A DNA stretch of 64,000 nucleotides from positions 12,902,617 through 12,966,616 of the forward strand of contig JADWOT020000004.1 in the NCBI GenBank assembly GCA_036345935.2, in the 5' to 3' direction. The translations under genes and the position numbers were made by a program. Positions 12,244 through 24,300 of this stretch are shown piece after piece. The notes below the pieces were generated by a model, which saw only the letters and a program-made list of their open reading frames with translations, searched no databases and was not told the origin of the DNA. Numbering within the stretch: the stretch's first letter is position 1; each line of letters opens with the position of its first letter. This stretch comes from Taenia hydatigena (taxonomy: Eukaryota; Platyhelminthes; Cestoda; Cyclophyllidea; Taeniidae).

Positions 12244-12536
12244 GAAGTGGTTAGATGTGTCACACATGCGAGACGGTGGTTGGTAGCCGTAAGATAGAAT
12301 GATAAAGTGGTGAAAATGGTTCTCGTTGAACTTAAGATGGTGCATTTGAAGGAGTAGCTTCTACTTTGAGTCATTGCCTTATTGGTAGGGCTGTCCTTTC
12401 GATGAGCCTCCATATCTGCCATAAGGTGTTGCACCCAGTCACCACAATCGTGCCAATACGTGAGGCCTCTCATTGTCAGCACTGTGGTTCCTTTCATGAG
12501 GGACATTATTATTCGCCCTGTGGGGAGTAACATACT

Positions 12537-13337
12537 GCATGAACGAATAGTTCGCATTTAGGAAGGTAACATTCGGTACACTCAATCCGCCGAATGATTG
12601 CGACTCCACAGCTGTCGACGATGAGTTCAAAGGCGCTTAGTGTGCAGTCTTAGCGGCCTCCCTCCCATTGGTCTGCTTCTACATCAACATTCCTCTTTGC
12701 CATTGCCACCGACGGCAAAGATGGGTGTTGTTGGCAGCCTGATGAGTCTGTGGTGTCCTTAGAGAGCGACTCATAACCAGCGTTGAAGGTGGTAGCGGCA
12801 ACAGAGCGAGTGTCAGTCAGTGAGACTGCTCACCCTCATCCTCTACCATCCCCACAACCTCGTCAAATCAATGAGCACATTATAAAAACCAACAGCAGCG
12901 CAATTAAAAAAGGCATCGCGACACATGGAAGGTCGAGTACTACACCACGCGACACTGTCGAAATAAGACAATGTGCAAACTATTAATATTTCTGTTGTAG
13001 AACATCCCTAAGGCCATGCTCGACCAGGCAGTCAATATTAAAAATGACTACTCGTAAAGAATCCGCTGGCGCATCCAGTCAACACCTGCATCACATGCAC
13101 GCGGTAACCCTAACGTCCTGCCTTACACCGATCACCTACACCTCGTCATACAAACACCGACTACTTCACTTCCATGTGATTACATCTTGGTGTGCACTGA
13201 TAAACCCAACACACTCCCTCCTCCTCCTCCTCCTCCTCCTCCTCCTCCTTCCCCTCATACATCTTGCACACCGCAATGCCATCCACATGCAACCACCAAA
13301 ACACCCGGGCAGTAGAGGTGGAGATCCACTTCATTTG
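12537..13337 (+). repeat. C1: detached copy of the inner end of block X
   Basis: This abuts A1 directly. It is colinear with 20,108-21,066 in the left X arm and inverted relative to 25,805-26,640 in the right arm. Landmarks are the segment gactccacagctgtcgacga, the segment around caatcaatgagcac, and actactcgtaaagaatc near 13,045. Copies differ by many substitutions and by deletion of about 250 bp that are present in the X arm between 20,440 and 20,750. A (CTC)n tract at 13,218-13,250 is specific to this copy. I see no gene. Confidence 0.75.
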
Positions 13338-13826
13338 CGTGCGTCGCGTTGCTATTATCGCATCTCATATCCCATGTGAAACGCGTAGTATGGGAAAGCT
13401 GTGCTTAGTCTCTTCAAGTATGTTGTTGACACGAAATTCATATTCCCTCCATTAAGCTGAATCCTTAATATTTAACTCAGTCAAGTGGTTAGGTGAGTGG
13501 GTAAATGCAACAATTCATGAAAAGGTGGGAGAAAGGGAGGAAATACAGAGGGCTGCATTGAAGCGCCGTGCGGAGTCATCCAACGGTGTCCACTTTCAAT
13601 CCTCCTTCCTCCTTCCCCCTTTCACTCTCTCTGCTTCGTCTCTACCGCAATCGTTCCTTTGTCCCTTTCAGATGAACATGCAGATCACTTCACGTGTGTG
13701 GATGAACTGCATGCGCCTCTGGTGTCGTTTGTGATGCAATGCAAAGATTCGTCTAAGCACGATATTGCGAATTGACACCAGAGGCATCCATATTTTAGCT
13801 GCACAGAAAACTTTAGGGGTATGTGA
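13338..13826. other. Linker between C1 and the X arm
   Basis: About 490 bp with no duplicate that I found in the window. It contains a pyrimidine-rich patch (13,600-13,680) and short open frames without splice sites. I see no gene. Confidence 0.5.
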
Positions 13827-16800
13827 CCGATTCTTTTAATTTAATGCATGATTTCCACTGCGTTAACTGTTTTGCACTTGCTTACAATGGTTCTTACATG
13901 TGTTGACGAGCACTAAATAAACAGTGGCAGCAGCAGCAGCAGCAGCAGCAGCAGACCTAGTGGAGTGCAACAAAGTGCCCGATATCCATGTCCCACTGTG
14001 GAAGCAGTGTAGCACGTTGCTCATGACTAGGCCTAACTAGATCACATTAGATTGCACTGGAAGATAACAGACCTAATTAGCTACCCAGGTTAGATTGTGA
14101 CAGGTTTGGATAAATTAGGAAAGAAAGGCGCGGATTGACAGAGCCTCATGTTCAGAGACGCCTTCCTACGATACCATTCAAGTCAACTGCAACACCCTGA
14201 CTTGGCCCACCTAATCGGCCCGACACAACTGCGTGCGATGTGACATGAGGACTTTCCTTTCTTCTTCTCAGATATTAGGGACCATAGGGCACACGCAAGA
14301 GTAGGGTCTGATGGCGTTCTCGGGATGGAGGGATGGGAGCCCACTCGTCGCCTCCTTCTTTCCCACACCCCACTTCAACGCGTCTTTGGTGAGTGACACC
14401 TTTATCGTCTACCGGGCTGGATATGCTTTCAAGTATTGCGTCTTGCATGATGTCCTACCGTGTATGCTCCATGCATTCAAGTCACCTGAAGAAGAGAAGT
14501 GCGTAGTCGTCTGCATTTCATTTCCTTACCTTTGGCTTCCCACTTTAGCGCCACGAGAACTCATTGTTCCTCTGGCTCCCTCATGGTTTTCTTCTCTTCA
14601 TTTTCTTCGAATCCAACACCAGGTCGTCCCTGCCTTCTCCTCTTACCTCATCGTCTGCAAACGCCCTCTTAGTAAGTCCCCTTTACCTCACCACTGGTCT
14701 CACCTTTGATTATGACATGAACAAATAGTGCCGAGATTCATAACCTAGAACAGACTAGCACAGACTAGACTGCAATCGCGGTAGAAGACCAGAAACTGCA
14801 AAGAGAAGAAGTTGGAAACACGAGTGGAGTAACAGAACTACAAGATTCGTTAACTAACTTGTTCACACAAGTAGAGCTGCCCTCAGTGTGGAAACTCAAA
14901 GCATTCAAGGGTTACAATGGAGAGATGGCGATCAAAGATGCCACCTCGAAGTGAAACATCACCCAGGCTTCAGTTCTCGGCATGCTGAATGAATCGCCTT
15001 CCCCACTCCTCATCCTCGCCAAATGCTGTTGGGCTGACAGTGAGAGATCCGTGCGAAAATGTGCTAATTTCAATGCAAAGTGAGAAGGAACGATTGAGTG
15101 CTGACTTTGGTGGGCGGATGAATGCGTTTGGCATTTGAGGAAGCGATAAGCCGAACTCGATGAAGATCACCCACCTTTTCGCTGAGTGGAGACGCAAGTA
15201 GTAATGAAAACCATCTCAGCGAAGAAGTGAGGGGAGATGCGACGTAATGTAGGTTCCGAAGTGCCCCAAAGGCGGTAGTTTATACCTTCTGTGATCTCGT
15301 CTATGCTTTATAGGTGAGTTGTCCTTTCTGTATACAGATCTCATTCATCTGATCGTTCGGGGCGGGAATTGTTACAGAACTCATCGGAGACACGCCAGAA
15401 AATCTTGCGTTCGTGTCCATTTGGAGAAGGGAAGCAGACCTCTTTTAGTGGTTACGAGTGCTTGCTGTGGTGTGGTGGACAAACTGACCTGACTGATTTG
15501 GGTTATTCTTGCTGTCCGTTTGGTCGCATTTACCAAGAGGAATGAAATCACAAACCCAATTCCCCACCCTCTCACAAGGGAAAGTAAAGAATGCTTGGAC
15601 CGAACGCTCCTTGATTACGATATAATCTGCTACCAGAAATTACGGGACAAGAGATTTCCACATTATTTGAAAGAAGTGTAGTAGATATTAGTGAGGCGTA
15701 TCGTTTGTGATCAAATTGCTTGAACAGTTCAATTTGGGTGATGCCTAGTCACTCGAAGGGCATCGCTCTCAAGGCGACTCTCTGTTTTGAATAACGGAGA
15801 AGAGGTGCATGTCTCCCCTGCCTAAACTTTATTCGGGATCATTGTACGAAGAGCAAGCAACAGCGCTATCCAACCTGAGTGATGGTGCAACAGTGGATTC
15901 ACTACTCCTACATCGACATTGAAATTTGTGTGGCGGAGGCTGACTGCCACCCAGCTGACATGACATGGTACGTGGTGGGTAGTAGGGTTGGCAGACCATG
16001 AATTTGTTCCTCCTGTACCTTCTCCACGCACGTCTAGAGTGGTTTGCTGAGTGAATGTCCGACTGGGAGAATGACGTATGGTGGGACTGACTCGGGGTGC
16101 CACGACGGCTGAGCGAATGGACACCTCATCATCATGGATTGCCCCCGAATCGTCCAAACACGAAGGTCATCTCATGGACCTGAAGCATTTACCACTTCAA
16201 GTCTCAAAGACTGTGCTTTCAGTGTATGCGTATGGTGGAATGTAGACGCAGTTTCTCGTGGTGGTGAATGGTTTACTTACAGAAGACTGAAGGTCACTGA
16301 TAGGCGAGATCCATCTACTCGATGAAAACCGGTACAACTGCTTCTCACTTTGCGATATTCAACCAGATGCCTTTTCCACACCACAGCAACTGACATTAAC
16401 GACAGTGTGGCCACCTTCACAGGCAACAGGGATGCCAGTTGGATGATCACGAAGCAGCAGTGGTGGAGTACGAGACACGTTGAGGGGGATTCTCTGAATC
16501 GTGCTTCGGTTTCTTTCCTCTTTGCTCTGCTCTCTGTGTACAAGAGGACGCATAATTGGCCTTTGCTCAGTGTGATTGACACTTGATGGAGTGATGAGTG
16601 TACTATCCCTCACCTCTTGTCATTTATCAATCAAGTGTTGTGTACTGAACGCGATTTTGTGGCTTGCATTCTCTGATTTGCATACATCACTACTGACGGC
16701 TGTCAGTGGTTACTCGATGGTACTTAATCCTCGTCACGTTTATCAAGGTCACCGTATTTATATTTATTTGGGAGCCTTTCTCTTCAGAGGGTGCATTTAA

Positions 16801-18342
16801 GGTCGAGGTGTTGTGGTTGTGGACTAGGGCAGAAGTAATCAATCAACTTCTAGGTGACTGCTGAAGGTCTAAGGTAGAGGAGCTCATGTAGGATGAGAAG
16901 ATTAGCGATAAGCTCAAGGACTTCCTACGGAGCGTTGTCCACGACGCCGTCACATACACTGGACATGCGAACGCCGAGACTGTCACTATTAGTGGATAGT
17001 CTAGACTGTGAGCTATTCGTGGCACATTTTAAAACGACTTTACACAACTCGCTCACCGCTCATTAACAAGTGAGCATTAGATAGGTTCTTGCCATAGAAC
17101 AGCGCTACTGATTTGTTGATTAAGTGACAAGTCGCTTTTATCTGCTCGAGGAATGCATTCTTGGCAGCAAATAACAACATGCTGGTGCCAGAACAAAAGA
17201 TGCTCCAAAGCAGCTAGAACAGATGGTGATGGTGAGCACAAAAATGAGTGTTTTGCGATATACGTAGGCAAACCTATCGAGTGCTGATAAACACCACACC
17301 TCCGAAATTCTGCTTTTAAACCTTTAAGGAATCAGGTGAGTTAAAGCAAATCGACATCATTTGTTTGCGCGTTTTATCACCTTCAAGCAAAGCATCGTCG
17401 TCCCAATCATGAATTCTGTTGAAAGTCCTCACTCATTTTACTTGACAAGGTGTGAAGAGGAGTATGCAAGGCCGAAATGTGTCGAGTTGGAGAAAGTAAT
17501 GCACTCCCTTTGGAGGTCTGGGCATGATTTGCCAAGTGGCATTTGAAATGTTGTTGTTAAGGTAAAGAGGGTTGAGCCAGTGCGTGGCTGTAGTTTGTAC
17601 ACATCAAACTCGAAGGCAAGACATCAAAAACAAAGGTTAATAAGGTGTTTTCCAAACGGATTGCCTTAATTCACATGGCATTATATTATGGTTGAATTGC
17701 ATGATTAGCCAAGCGATTGAAGAATGAGCAGCGTCTGTTATTCACGGTTATCCTCAACTGACCATTTTGACCAGACGATAGTCACTCATTCGTCTTGCAT
17801 ACCAGTTTCAAACAAACAAATTTCATCCTTTTCACATGCATGCTTCGCCCCTTTTAATATTTCCACTTTCCTTAGTCCTCCACTTTGTATTTGCGACATC
17901 CTTTTACTCTACTACACCTCACATTTGTTGCCCACATTAAAACTGCCCAACCGCTTTCCAGTTTTATTCCACAACAAAGAATTTATTGTTATGTTCTAGC
18001 ATCCCTACTCTTGAGACTTATCTCCTTTTTACGGGCTGCATTTCCGTTGCCATCGCGACCCACCGGCGTGGTATTATGATGTTCTCAAGGTCTTTGCCGT
18101 CCTCGCATTGCAAGGCAAAAGCTCTCCACTCTGAAGCACTGCGAAGCAACATCAACGCACTCTTGAATCGCTTGAACCAGTTGGTTTTCTCTAAGCCCCG
18201 TAGTCCACATTTACATGCCCCAGATCACACGGCAATGCAAAGTCAAGTCTTCATTTTAAAAATAATTTGCTCAAAACTCAACCACACACAAATAATGAGG
18301 CTAAATTTAAAAAAAACTGTCCGTTAGCCCTGCTACTACCAA
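13827..18342 (+). repeat. Left X arm, outer near-identical part
   Basis: This pairs with 28,643-31,721 in inverted orientation. From 15,822 to 17,986 the pairing is with 31,161 back to 28,997. Both spans have the same length, so there is no net indel over 2.16 kb, and most open frames in the two arms translate identically. The arm starts at ccgattct and includes a (CAG)n tract at 13,928-13,954 that pairs with (CTG)n at 31,602-31,624. A 1.4-kb segment (about 14,143-15,575) is present only on this side. High identity stops abruptly at ctgctactac (18,342). I looked for a gene in the arm. Several short frames are open on both strands, but substitutions against the diverged D3 copy are mostly amino-acid-changing, so I do not call one. 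Confidence 0.9.
14143..15575. other. Segment of about 1.43 kb present only in the left X arm
   Basis: The mirror sums (left plus right coordinate) change from 45,548 outside this segment to 46,983 inside, a difference of 1,435 bp. Flanks in both arms read aggaaagaa-ggcgcgg-ttgaca on one side and gaaagtaaagaat on the other. I see no terminal inverted repeats, target-site duplication or poly-A at the edges, so deletion from the right arm is as likely as insertion here. A coding-like stretch at about 14,781-14,955 reads VEDQKLQREEVGNTSG... with LPSVWKLKAFKGYNGEM before a stop. It is unrecognised. Confidence 0.7.
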
Positions 18343-20958
18343 GGTGGTGCCTTCTCTTCACTTTCGTCCTGACAACTCTGCCCTTATAAAAATGCGTTTC
18401 AGGCTATTTTCCGTTTGATATTTCTATCACATACTTGTATCGCAACGTACAACGAACAGCTCCACTCGGTTTGAGGACCAATGTTGACAAGCGCAGGGAA
18501 GTATCAATGCCATGCCAGCAAGGCAGACGAAAGGCCAGCGGACCAACATAGATTTGGGCAAAGGCAAAAGGTACAAAGTACTGCAGACAGACCAACAGAT
18601 GTTATCGAAAGGCGTTCAACAAACAGATCTCCCACTATAATCTCTATTTTATCTGCCTAGTTCTGTCAGCACATCATTCAACTCCAATAGTGGTAGTAGC
18701 TACCACGTTGGCTTAAGGGAAACGCGTGCTGGAATGACAACATAACCCCATTTCGAGCCGCCCTGCGGAGGGGATGGTGTTGCGACATTAGTCAGGCAGT
18801 ATGCAGCCTTCCCTCATTCCCGCCTACTTGGCATACCTGCCCCTACACAAAGTGGTTGGGGTCGTCTTGTCCTCTTCTTTTCACACATCCCCTTCCGCCT
18901 CTCAACCACGTGCCCAACCACCGACTAGTTACACATTCTGCACCTTTGAAAGCCATTTTCAAGGCTAAGTGACAGCATGCCACTCCTCCTAAAGACTCAT
19001 GACACCTCCAACAGTAGGCGATCTACTTCAAAATGCACCCATCACTTGTGCAGCCAACAATTAACTGCAACCCAACAAAGCAAGAGCAGTTCTACACCCT
19101 CTGAAGCAGAGTATGCCGCACCTGTCACACAGTCATGCAAATGGGCTACAGCTAGCGAACCTTCAATCCACAATAGAACATCTCTATCACCAATTCATAC
19201 ATACGTACTGCAGTCTTAGCATTTCCCTGCTCTCTGAAGGCGAAAGAGGACATTATACTCGGGTTGAACATTTACGCGTGCATTCAACATACCACTCTCA
19301 AAAGGTACAACAATGACGCAGTTAAGTGAACTCATCACCAAAATCCGTCATTCAACAATCCACCAACGCATAACACGGTCCACTTTGCCTTGTCCAGCGC
19401 CATCCGCCGTGCTCTCCTCGATAAGGCTACTGCGTCGTCAGTCTCCTCATTTCCCATGCTGTAAGCCAATCCGAATGGGATAGGGAGGAAATTCGCCAAC
19501 CATCACGCGTGTCCATCACCAGTAGAGGAAACATTGGCCTAAAAGCGATTAGTCAGACTCCTGTCAACGGTATGGCATCACAACAACTATAGTTGCAGTA
19601 ATTAAGCTCTGATATGGCTATCAGTCTAAAATCCACTGTCACATTGCAAGCATGCAAAGGCAAGCGAAACTACTTGTCTCAGACAGCGGAAATACACTCG
19701 CTACCATCAAGTGGCAGATCGCCGTTCCTCGTATAAATTAATCACACTCCGGCAATAGGTAGTCGTCCACTCACTGCAACGCCCACATGCAGACGTCATT
19801 AAAAATGCCCCCTGCATATGCGTCGACAGCTCGTGTCGAATATGACAACGGGTCGTACAGATCATAATGCGTACACATCAAAGCATCATAACTACACTCC
19901 CAATTGCTCCACACCTACTTCATATCGCCACCAACTCATGTCATAGCGGCAAAAGCGACAACATCCAACCATCTTAGGTTTAACAAACGAGCAAAACCAA
20001 TCATTGTAAGAAGATGATGGCATCTGATCGACTTATCTGACATGCTTACCAAATTACAGGTCCGACCTTGTTTCGCTCTTGCGTGCCACTCAGACCACAC
20101 TCATCGTTCATGAGGCCTCCTCCACACTGGGGAAGGTAGCTTTTGGTAATTTTAATCGGCCGAATAACTGCGACCCCACAGCCGTCGGCGACGGCATCCA
20201 TATTCCCCCTTGCCATTGCCACCGACGCCGAAGATAAGTGTTGTTGGCGGCCTGATGAGTCTGTGATGTCGTTAAAAATAGACCCATCATCATCCGCCAT
20301 CCCCACAATCTCATCAAATCAATGAGCATACCAAAAAAGCCAACAGCAGCCCAATTAAAAAGGGCATTGCAAAACATGGAAGGTCGAATATTACACCAAG
20401 CAACGCTGTCGAAACAAGTCAATGTGCTATAGGGTGACATCTCGTCTACGCGTTCCATCACAGTGGTATAGCACCTGCACTCAAGGGCCATAGGAAGATG
20501 AGCACCAGCAGCGTAGTCAATGCAGACGGGCTTCGTCTCACTCCCTATGGCCAGTGGGCAGGAGTACATGCGCTTGCAATTTACCTCAGTGCAAATCGCC
20601 ATCCCACACACCGATCACCCATCGCATCACAAACGCAATCACATCAACAGCAGCCACGCACCACCCCAGACAACTTCGACTCCAACGCTGACTGTCTGCA
20701 AAATACTCACACTTCCGCTACAGGACAGTCCCAAGCCCACACTCCACCAGACAGTCAACATTATAAAAACTGCTACTCGTAAAGAATCGACTGGCACATC
20801 CAGTCACCACCTGCATCTCATGCATGCGGCAACCCTAACGTCCTGCCTCACACCCACCATATACCTCTCGTCATCAACTTCCAAACGGTAAACAACAAAC
20901 ACCCACTGCTTCACCTCCATGCAATCACATCACAGTGCAAACTGATAAACCCAGCACA
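18343..20958 (+). repeat. Left X arm, inner diverged part
   Basis: This is colinear (inverted) with 25,805-28,642 but with many substitutions and small indels, unlike the outer arm. Landmarks include gcaaaggcaaaaggtacaaa (18,556), the pair of ctccgccgtgctctcc-type sequences near 19,400, cattaaaaatgcc (19,798) and the Gln-rich-looking frame near 20,640. A third copy of 18,400-19,480 lies at 31,735-32,737, and a second copy of 20,108-21,066 is C1. I see no supportable gene. The open frames near 20,108-20,611 and 20,520-20,891 are not preserved in the other copies. Confidence 0.85.
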
Positions 20959-22199
20959 TCCCCTCATCCCCCCCCCCCTCCACCTCCTCATACGGCTTGC
21001 ATACCACAATTCCATCCACATGCAACCACCAAAACACCTGGATAGTGGAGGTGGCGACCCACTTTTCCTTTGAAACAGACAGACATAAACAACCACTCGT
21101 CATGACAGACTTCCCAGGTCCGCTCGATACCGTGCAAGGTGCAATCTACCAGTGACCTACGTCAACCGATGGCACCGAAATCTACTTCCTCACCCACGCA
21201 CCACCTCGGCACTATGCTCCTCACAGACCCGTGCAAAATAAACAAACAAATAACCAAACAACCCAATCCCAAAAATATGCGCTTAAATATGGGATAAGCT
21301 GCATATAGTAGGCAGGGGACAATTTTACTGGATCTACTCAATATTTTGTCTGATGGAAAAACATCTTACCACCTGGTTGGTTCTTCATTCTCCTGCGCGT
21401 CACATATTCAATCTGTTCCATTCTCCATGTCTGCTCACCTCCTGCAACATATACACTCGCTTCTCCACCACGTCCTACCTCGTCAATACCTGCCCAATTA
21501 CGCCAAACTTGTAGGAGCCAAAACCAGTAGACCAGTAGCTGCTCCATCCTGTTGCAGTCTCTAACAACCTGCGATAAAGAAATGAAAGCACCACATCTGT
21601 ACACACCTTTTCAATCACTTCGTGTTTACCAACATATCGCGCATGGTTTGACATTCAATGATATAAGTTACAATTTTACAACTGCATTGCCTACAGCGCG
21701 TTTCCAATCGCCCTGTCAGCACCCCGTTAAAACTAACCCAATTAAAAATGTGACTAGGAATTTAAAGCTACTCAATTCCATTGCACAAAGTTCCGTTACA
21801 GCCCTTCGCAAAAACAACTTCATCTCCCCTAGACCCAGTCCTTTGTGCCCGGCTCGGAATCGGACACCAAGTCATGTCGAAGCCGAACCCACGACCAAGT
21901 GGCTACTTATATCTTCCACATGCGCTGTATTAAGGAAAGGTCAACACAACCAAGGACTCAGGTTCCAACCAGTGATGTAGGTCTTAATAAGTAATTCCAG
22001 TGCGGAGTGTCCAACAAGCGCAATCTAATCTACCGACATGAGTGTAATAACTTGGACAACCCAACTTCTGCTATGCACCAATTATGAAAAGATTTGGCGA
22101 TCTATGGCAAAAGGAAAATACTTATCGAAACGCGTACAGTAAAAACATTAACACATAAAAGGGAATGATGACAATTAGTAAATTGAGATTCATTCTCAC

Positions 22200-22323
22200 C
22201 TGAGCAACGTTCGAAGTAATGGCAAAGGCGGGATTCATATTTAGTGTTAGCCGACAGTGCCTCCATACTTAGACGCCTCACCGAGGGAAGCAAATTTCCA
22301 TCGAATTCAGTGTCTCCGACGTC
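22200..22323 (-). CDS. Internal exon with good splice sites, unknown protein
   Basis: On the minus strand the acceptor cttttcttcttgtcaag precedes a 124-bp exon, which ends TTGCTCAG followed by the donor gtgaga. Only one of the three frames is free of stops. It reads DVGDTEFDGNLLPSVRRLSM, then EALSANTKYESRLCHYFERC-S. There is one serine and part of a glycine codon at the end, so the exit phase is 1. Two cysteines lie close together in a Tyr/His context. I do not recognise the family. This is the best-framed exon in the X spacer, and partner exons on the same strand are uncertain. Confidence 0.5.
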
Positions 22324-23393
22324 CTTGACAAGAAGAAAAGTCAAATAGTAGGTACATCTCCAACTGCATTCAGCAGATTATGCTGCAGTTGTCAAAATCT
22401 ACCGTTAGTAAAAAAAGACCATTCAAAACTACCACAACAGTCTAAATAAATCGCTTAAACCACTTCGCAGTGTAAAAAAATGCCGCAATTTCGCATAATA
22501 TCTAACAGTAACGTAATCTTTTCCATCGCGATTAGCTTAGCGTGTAGGCGCGTACAGAATCGAATGAGTATATGTGTATGCATAAGCGCTTTCCAAAACG
22601 ACTGGAAATAATTCAACAACTTAGTGGACTCTCAACTTCTTCCACAAATCAAGCTCCATTAATAAGTCAGTGCTATAAAAATAACAAACCATTCAATGCG
22701 AATAGTAATACCAGTTTCCGAAGTACCTGACAAACCCACGCGACAAACTAGACGGATAACAAATGGCTCCCTGCAAAGGGCCATAGACTAACCATGAAAC
22801 ACTCATACACCGAGCCGTGCTAATACCCATCTTAGCAATGCATTCGAACACGAGTGGCATATTTACGCAAAAAAGTACATCCCTTTGTGCATAATTTATT
22901 ACAAATCATTGTTGTATTCGAGCAATCATTAACACCACTTTGACGCACTACCGTATAATCACTAGCACAGTTAATCTGCGTAAATTTTAGTAGCCCTACC
23001 AATAGATGAATTAACTGACTTCCTTCATTCGCTCTCAGAGCCCTCTTGTAATACAGAATTTGTCTGCATCAACAGCTGAAAAGGCTGGGGTGAAGAAACA
23101 TGCATTTAATGCTAATAATGGTTTTTGCTAAAATAGGCCTAAGCACAGCTGGCATTTCTTCCAAGCCAATGTAATTCTATCCAAAATTTTGATTAGCTGT
23201 AGTCTTAAGGCTGATATCAATAGCTATTGCTAAAGTTGGCTTTTTGCATATCGAATAGCCTTTGCATATACCCGGCGGTATACATGAAAATTTGGGGCTT
23301 GCTAAGATTGTTGTTGCTGTTCACGGCTTGCACTTTTCTTTAAATGAAGCGGATATGTGACTATCCATTATAAAGCGTGTTTTATTTATTCAC

Positions 23394-23540
23394 TTTGTGT
23401 GTGTCTAGAAGTATAGCTTGACGTGAAAGTGTGGTTAGGGTTTCTTGGCTTGCTGCATTCATAGTTTCTGCATTGCCTGTAATGGCATGCTCGAATTCTT
23501 TTGTCTGCTTTAATCTAATACTAGTATCGACATTGTCCTT
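23394..23540 (-). CDS. Exon candidate with SNARE-like heptad motif
   Basis: A 49-codon frame on the minus strand runs from an acceptor-like ctacgccaag to a donor-like gtgaat. Its middle reads NAETMNAASQETLTTLSRQA then ILLDTHK. The spacing of A/S, L, L, Q and L, with a central glutamine followed four residues later by leucine, resembles the core of Qb-type SNARE motifs (Vti1, membrin or SNAP-25 class). That resemblance is from memory and short. The membrane anchor exon expected downstream was not found. If real, the protein would act in vesicle fusion. It could equally be a coiled-coil exon of another protein or chance. Confidence 0.3.
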
Positions 23541-23759
23541 CTTGGCGTAGGTGACTTGTTGCAATATGGTTAAGTTTGCTTACTTTTGCGGGTGCAAGTT
23601 CCTTTCAAATTAAGACAAATGGTGAGGGTTCGGATTTTCTTGTTGGTTACGCGTCTCATTTGTATGCATGAAGTAACTTGTCGAACCATTCCAGATGATT
23701 CTGAGGTAGCGTTTGAGGTCCTACAACAATTGTTGTAAAAGGTCATAAAGTTGAAACTA

Positions 23760-23875
23760 GGAAATATGTTGGGAAGAACTGACTAATGATGCAACAGTTG
23801 TGGAATGTAGTTCCCTGTGTCTTGATTTGGTCTCTATTGCATCAGCGGATTCAAAAATGTGAATTTTTAGTAATT
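23760..23875 (-). CDS. Possible exon upstream of the SNARE-like exon
   Basis: After tttaactgacag on the minus strand a frame stays open for about 37 codons: LLKIHIFESADAIETKSRHR then ELHSTTVASLVSSSQ, ending at a TAG. A donor inside it is not clear; gtcagt near the end is the best candidate. The composition is protein-like. It lies on the same strand as, and 5' of, the SNARE-like exon, so it could be part of one gene. Support is weak. Confidence 0.2.
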
Positions 23876-23992
23876 CTGTCAGTTAAACGTGAAGGTTCGC
23901 TTACAAGAAAATGGCTCGCGATGCCTCCTTACCTATGATTCAGTCCAGATAACTGTTGTTGACTTTGATGCAAAGTAAGCGCAAGCACTCAC

Positions 23993-24041
23993 GTGCTGAC
24001 TTTGGCTAATAAATCCAGAAAATTATTCTTTCCTGATGGCT
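23993..24041 (-). CDS. Possible 49-bp exon
   Basis: A short stretch is bounded by the acceptor ttggttttag and a strong donor gtgagt. It encodes PSGKNNFLDLLAKVS in one frame. Small exons occur in flatworm genes. Its value is only as part of the minus-strand series in the X spacer. Confidence 0.2.
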
Positions 24042-24133
24042 CTAAAACCAATACTAATGAAAATATTCTATTGTTGGGGTTAGAAAGGATGCATTATGAT
24101 TTAGTCTTCAAAGTGCCGAAGCGTCAGCTTGTG

Positions 24134-24300
24134 CTATATTTTCGCTCTGTTATCTGATTTGAGGTTTTTTATTGTAGGGATTTCATCTTGGTGTAGGTAA
24201 ATCTCGTGCAGTCGGTCAAAGCTAAAATAGAGTTGGAAGAATTTCTTCATAAGGACACTTTTTTCGTCCTCTTGAAAGGCCTTCGCTCTCCGTTTCTCAG
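24134..24300 (-). CDS. Possible Lys/Glu-rich exon
   Basis: After the acceptor-like caacctctgcag a minus-strand frame is open for 54 codons. It includes EKRRAKAFQEDEKSVLMKKF, then FQLYFSFDRLHEIYLHQDEI and a short lysine-containing tail before TAG. Charged and hydrophobic residues are mixed as in a helical segment. No family is recognised. It may be the 5' part of the minus-strand gene suggested in this spacer. Confidence 0.25.

Larger units (their letters stand above)
8241..12536 (+). repeat. Block A, copy 1 (A1)
   Basis: This 4.3-kb block recurs in direct orientation at 42,864-47,094 (A3). Its part from about 9,060 to 12,313 also recurs inverted at 35,249-38,444 (A2). It starts at ctaaccagtaagaagg and ends at gggagtaacatact. 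Within it, in order, are a Pro/Ala-rich exon candidate, a decayed coding-like unit (unit 2), several trinucleotide tracts, an acidic ORF on the opposite strand (unit 1) and a long GGAA tract. A1 differs from A2 and A3 at more positions than A2 and A3 differ from each other. Examples are the altered codons and the frameshift in unit 1. No terminal inverted repeats or transposase mark it as a classical transposon, so segmental duplication is the simpler reading. Confidence 0.9.

Noticed and set aside
12002..12286. RKEG-repeat and FLPS-repeat proteins across GGAA tracts (also near 35,300 and 46,650)
   Set aside because: They are translations of a four-base repeat. All frames on both strands stay open and lengths vary between copies.
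16277..16582. A gene in the X arms (101-codon frame, repeated at 30,401-30,706 and 34,307-34,585)
   Set aside because: Identity between arms is uninformative, and most differences in the diverged D3 copy change amino acids in this frame. No frame shows purifying selection by eye.
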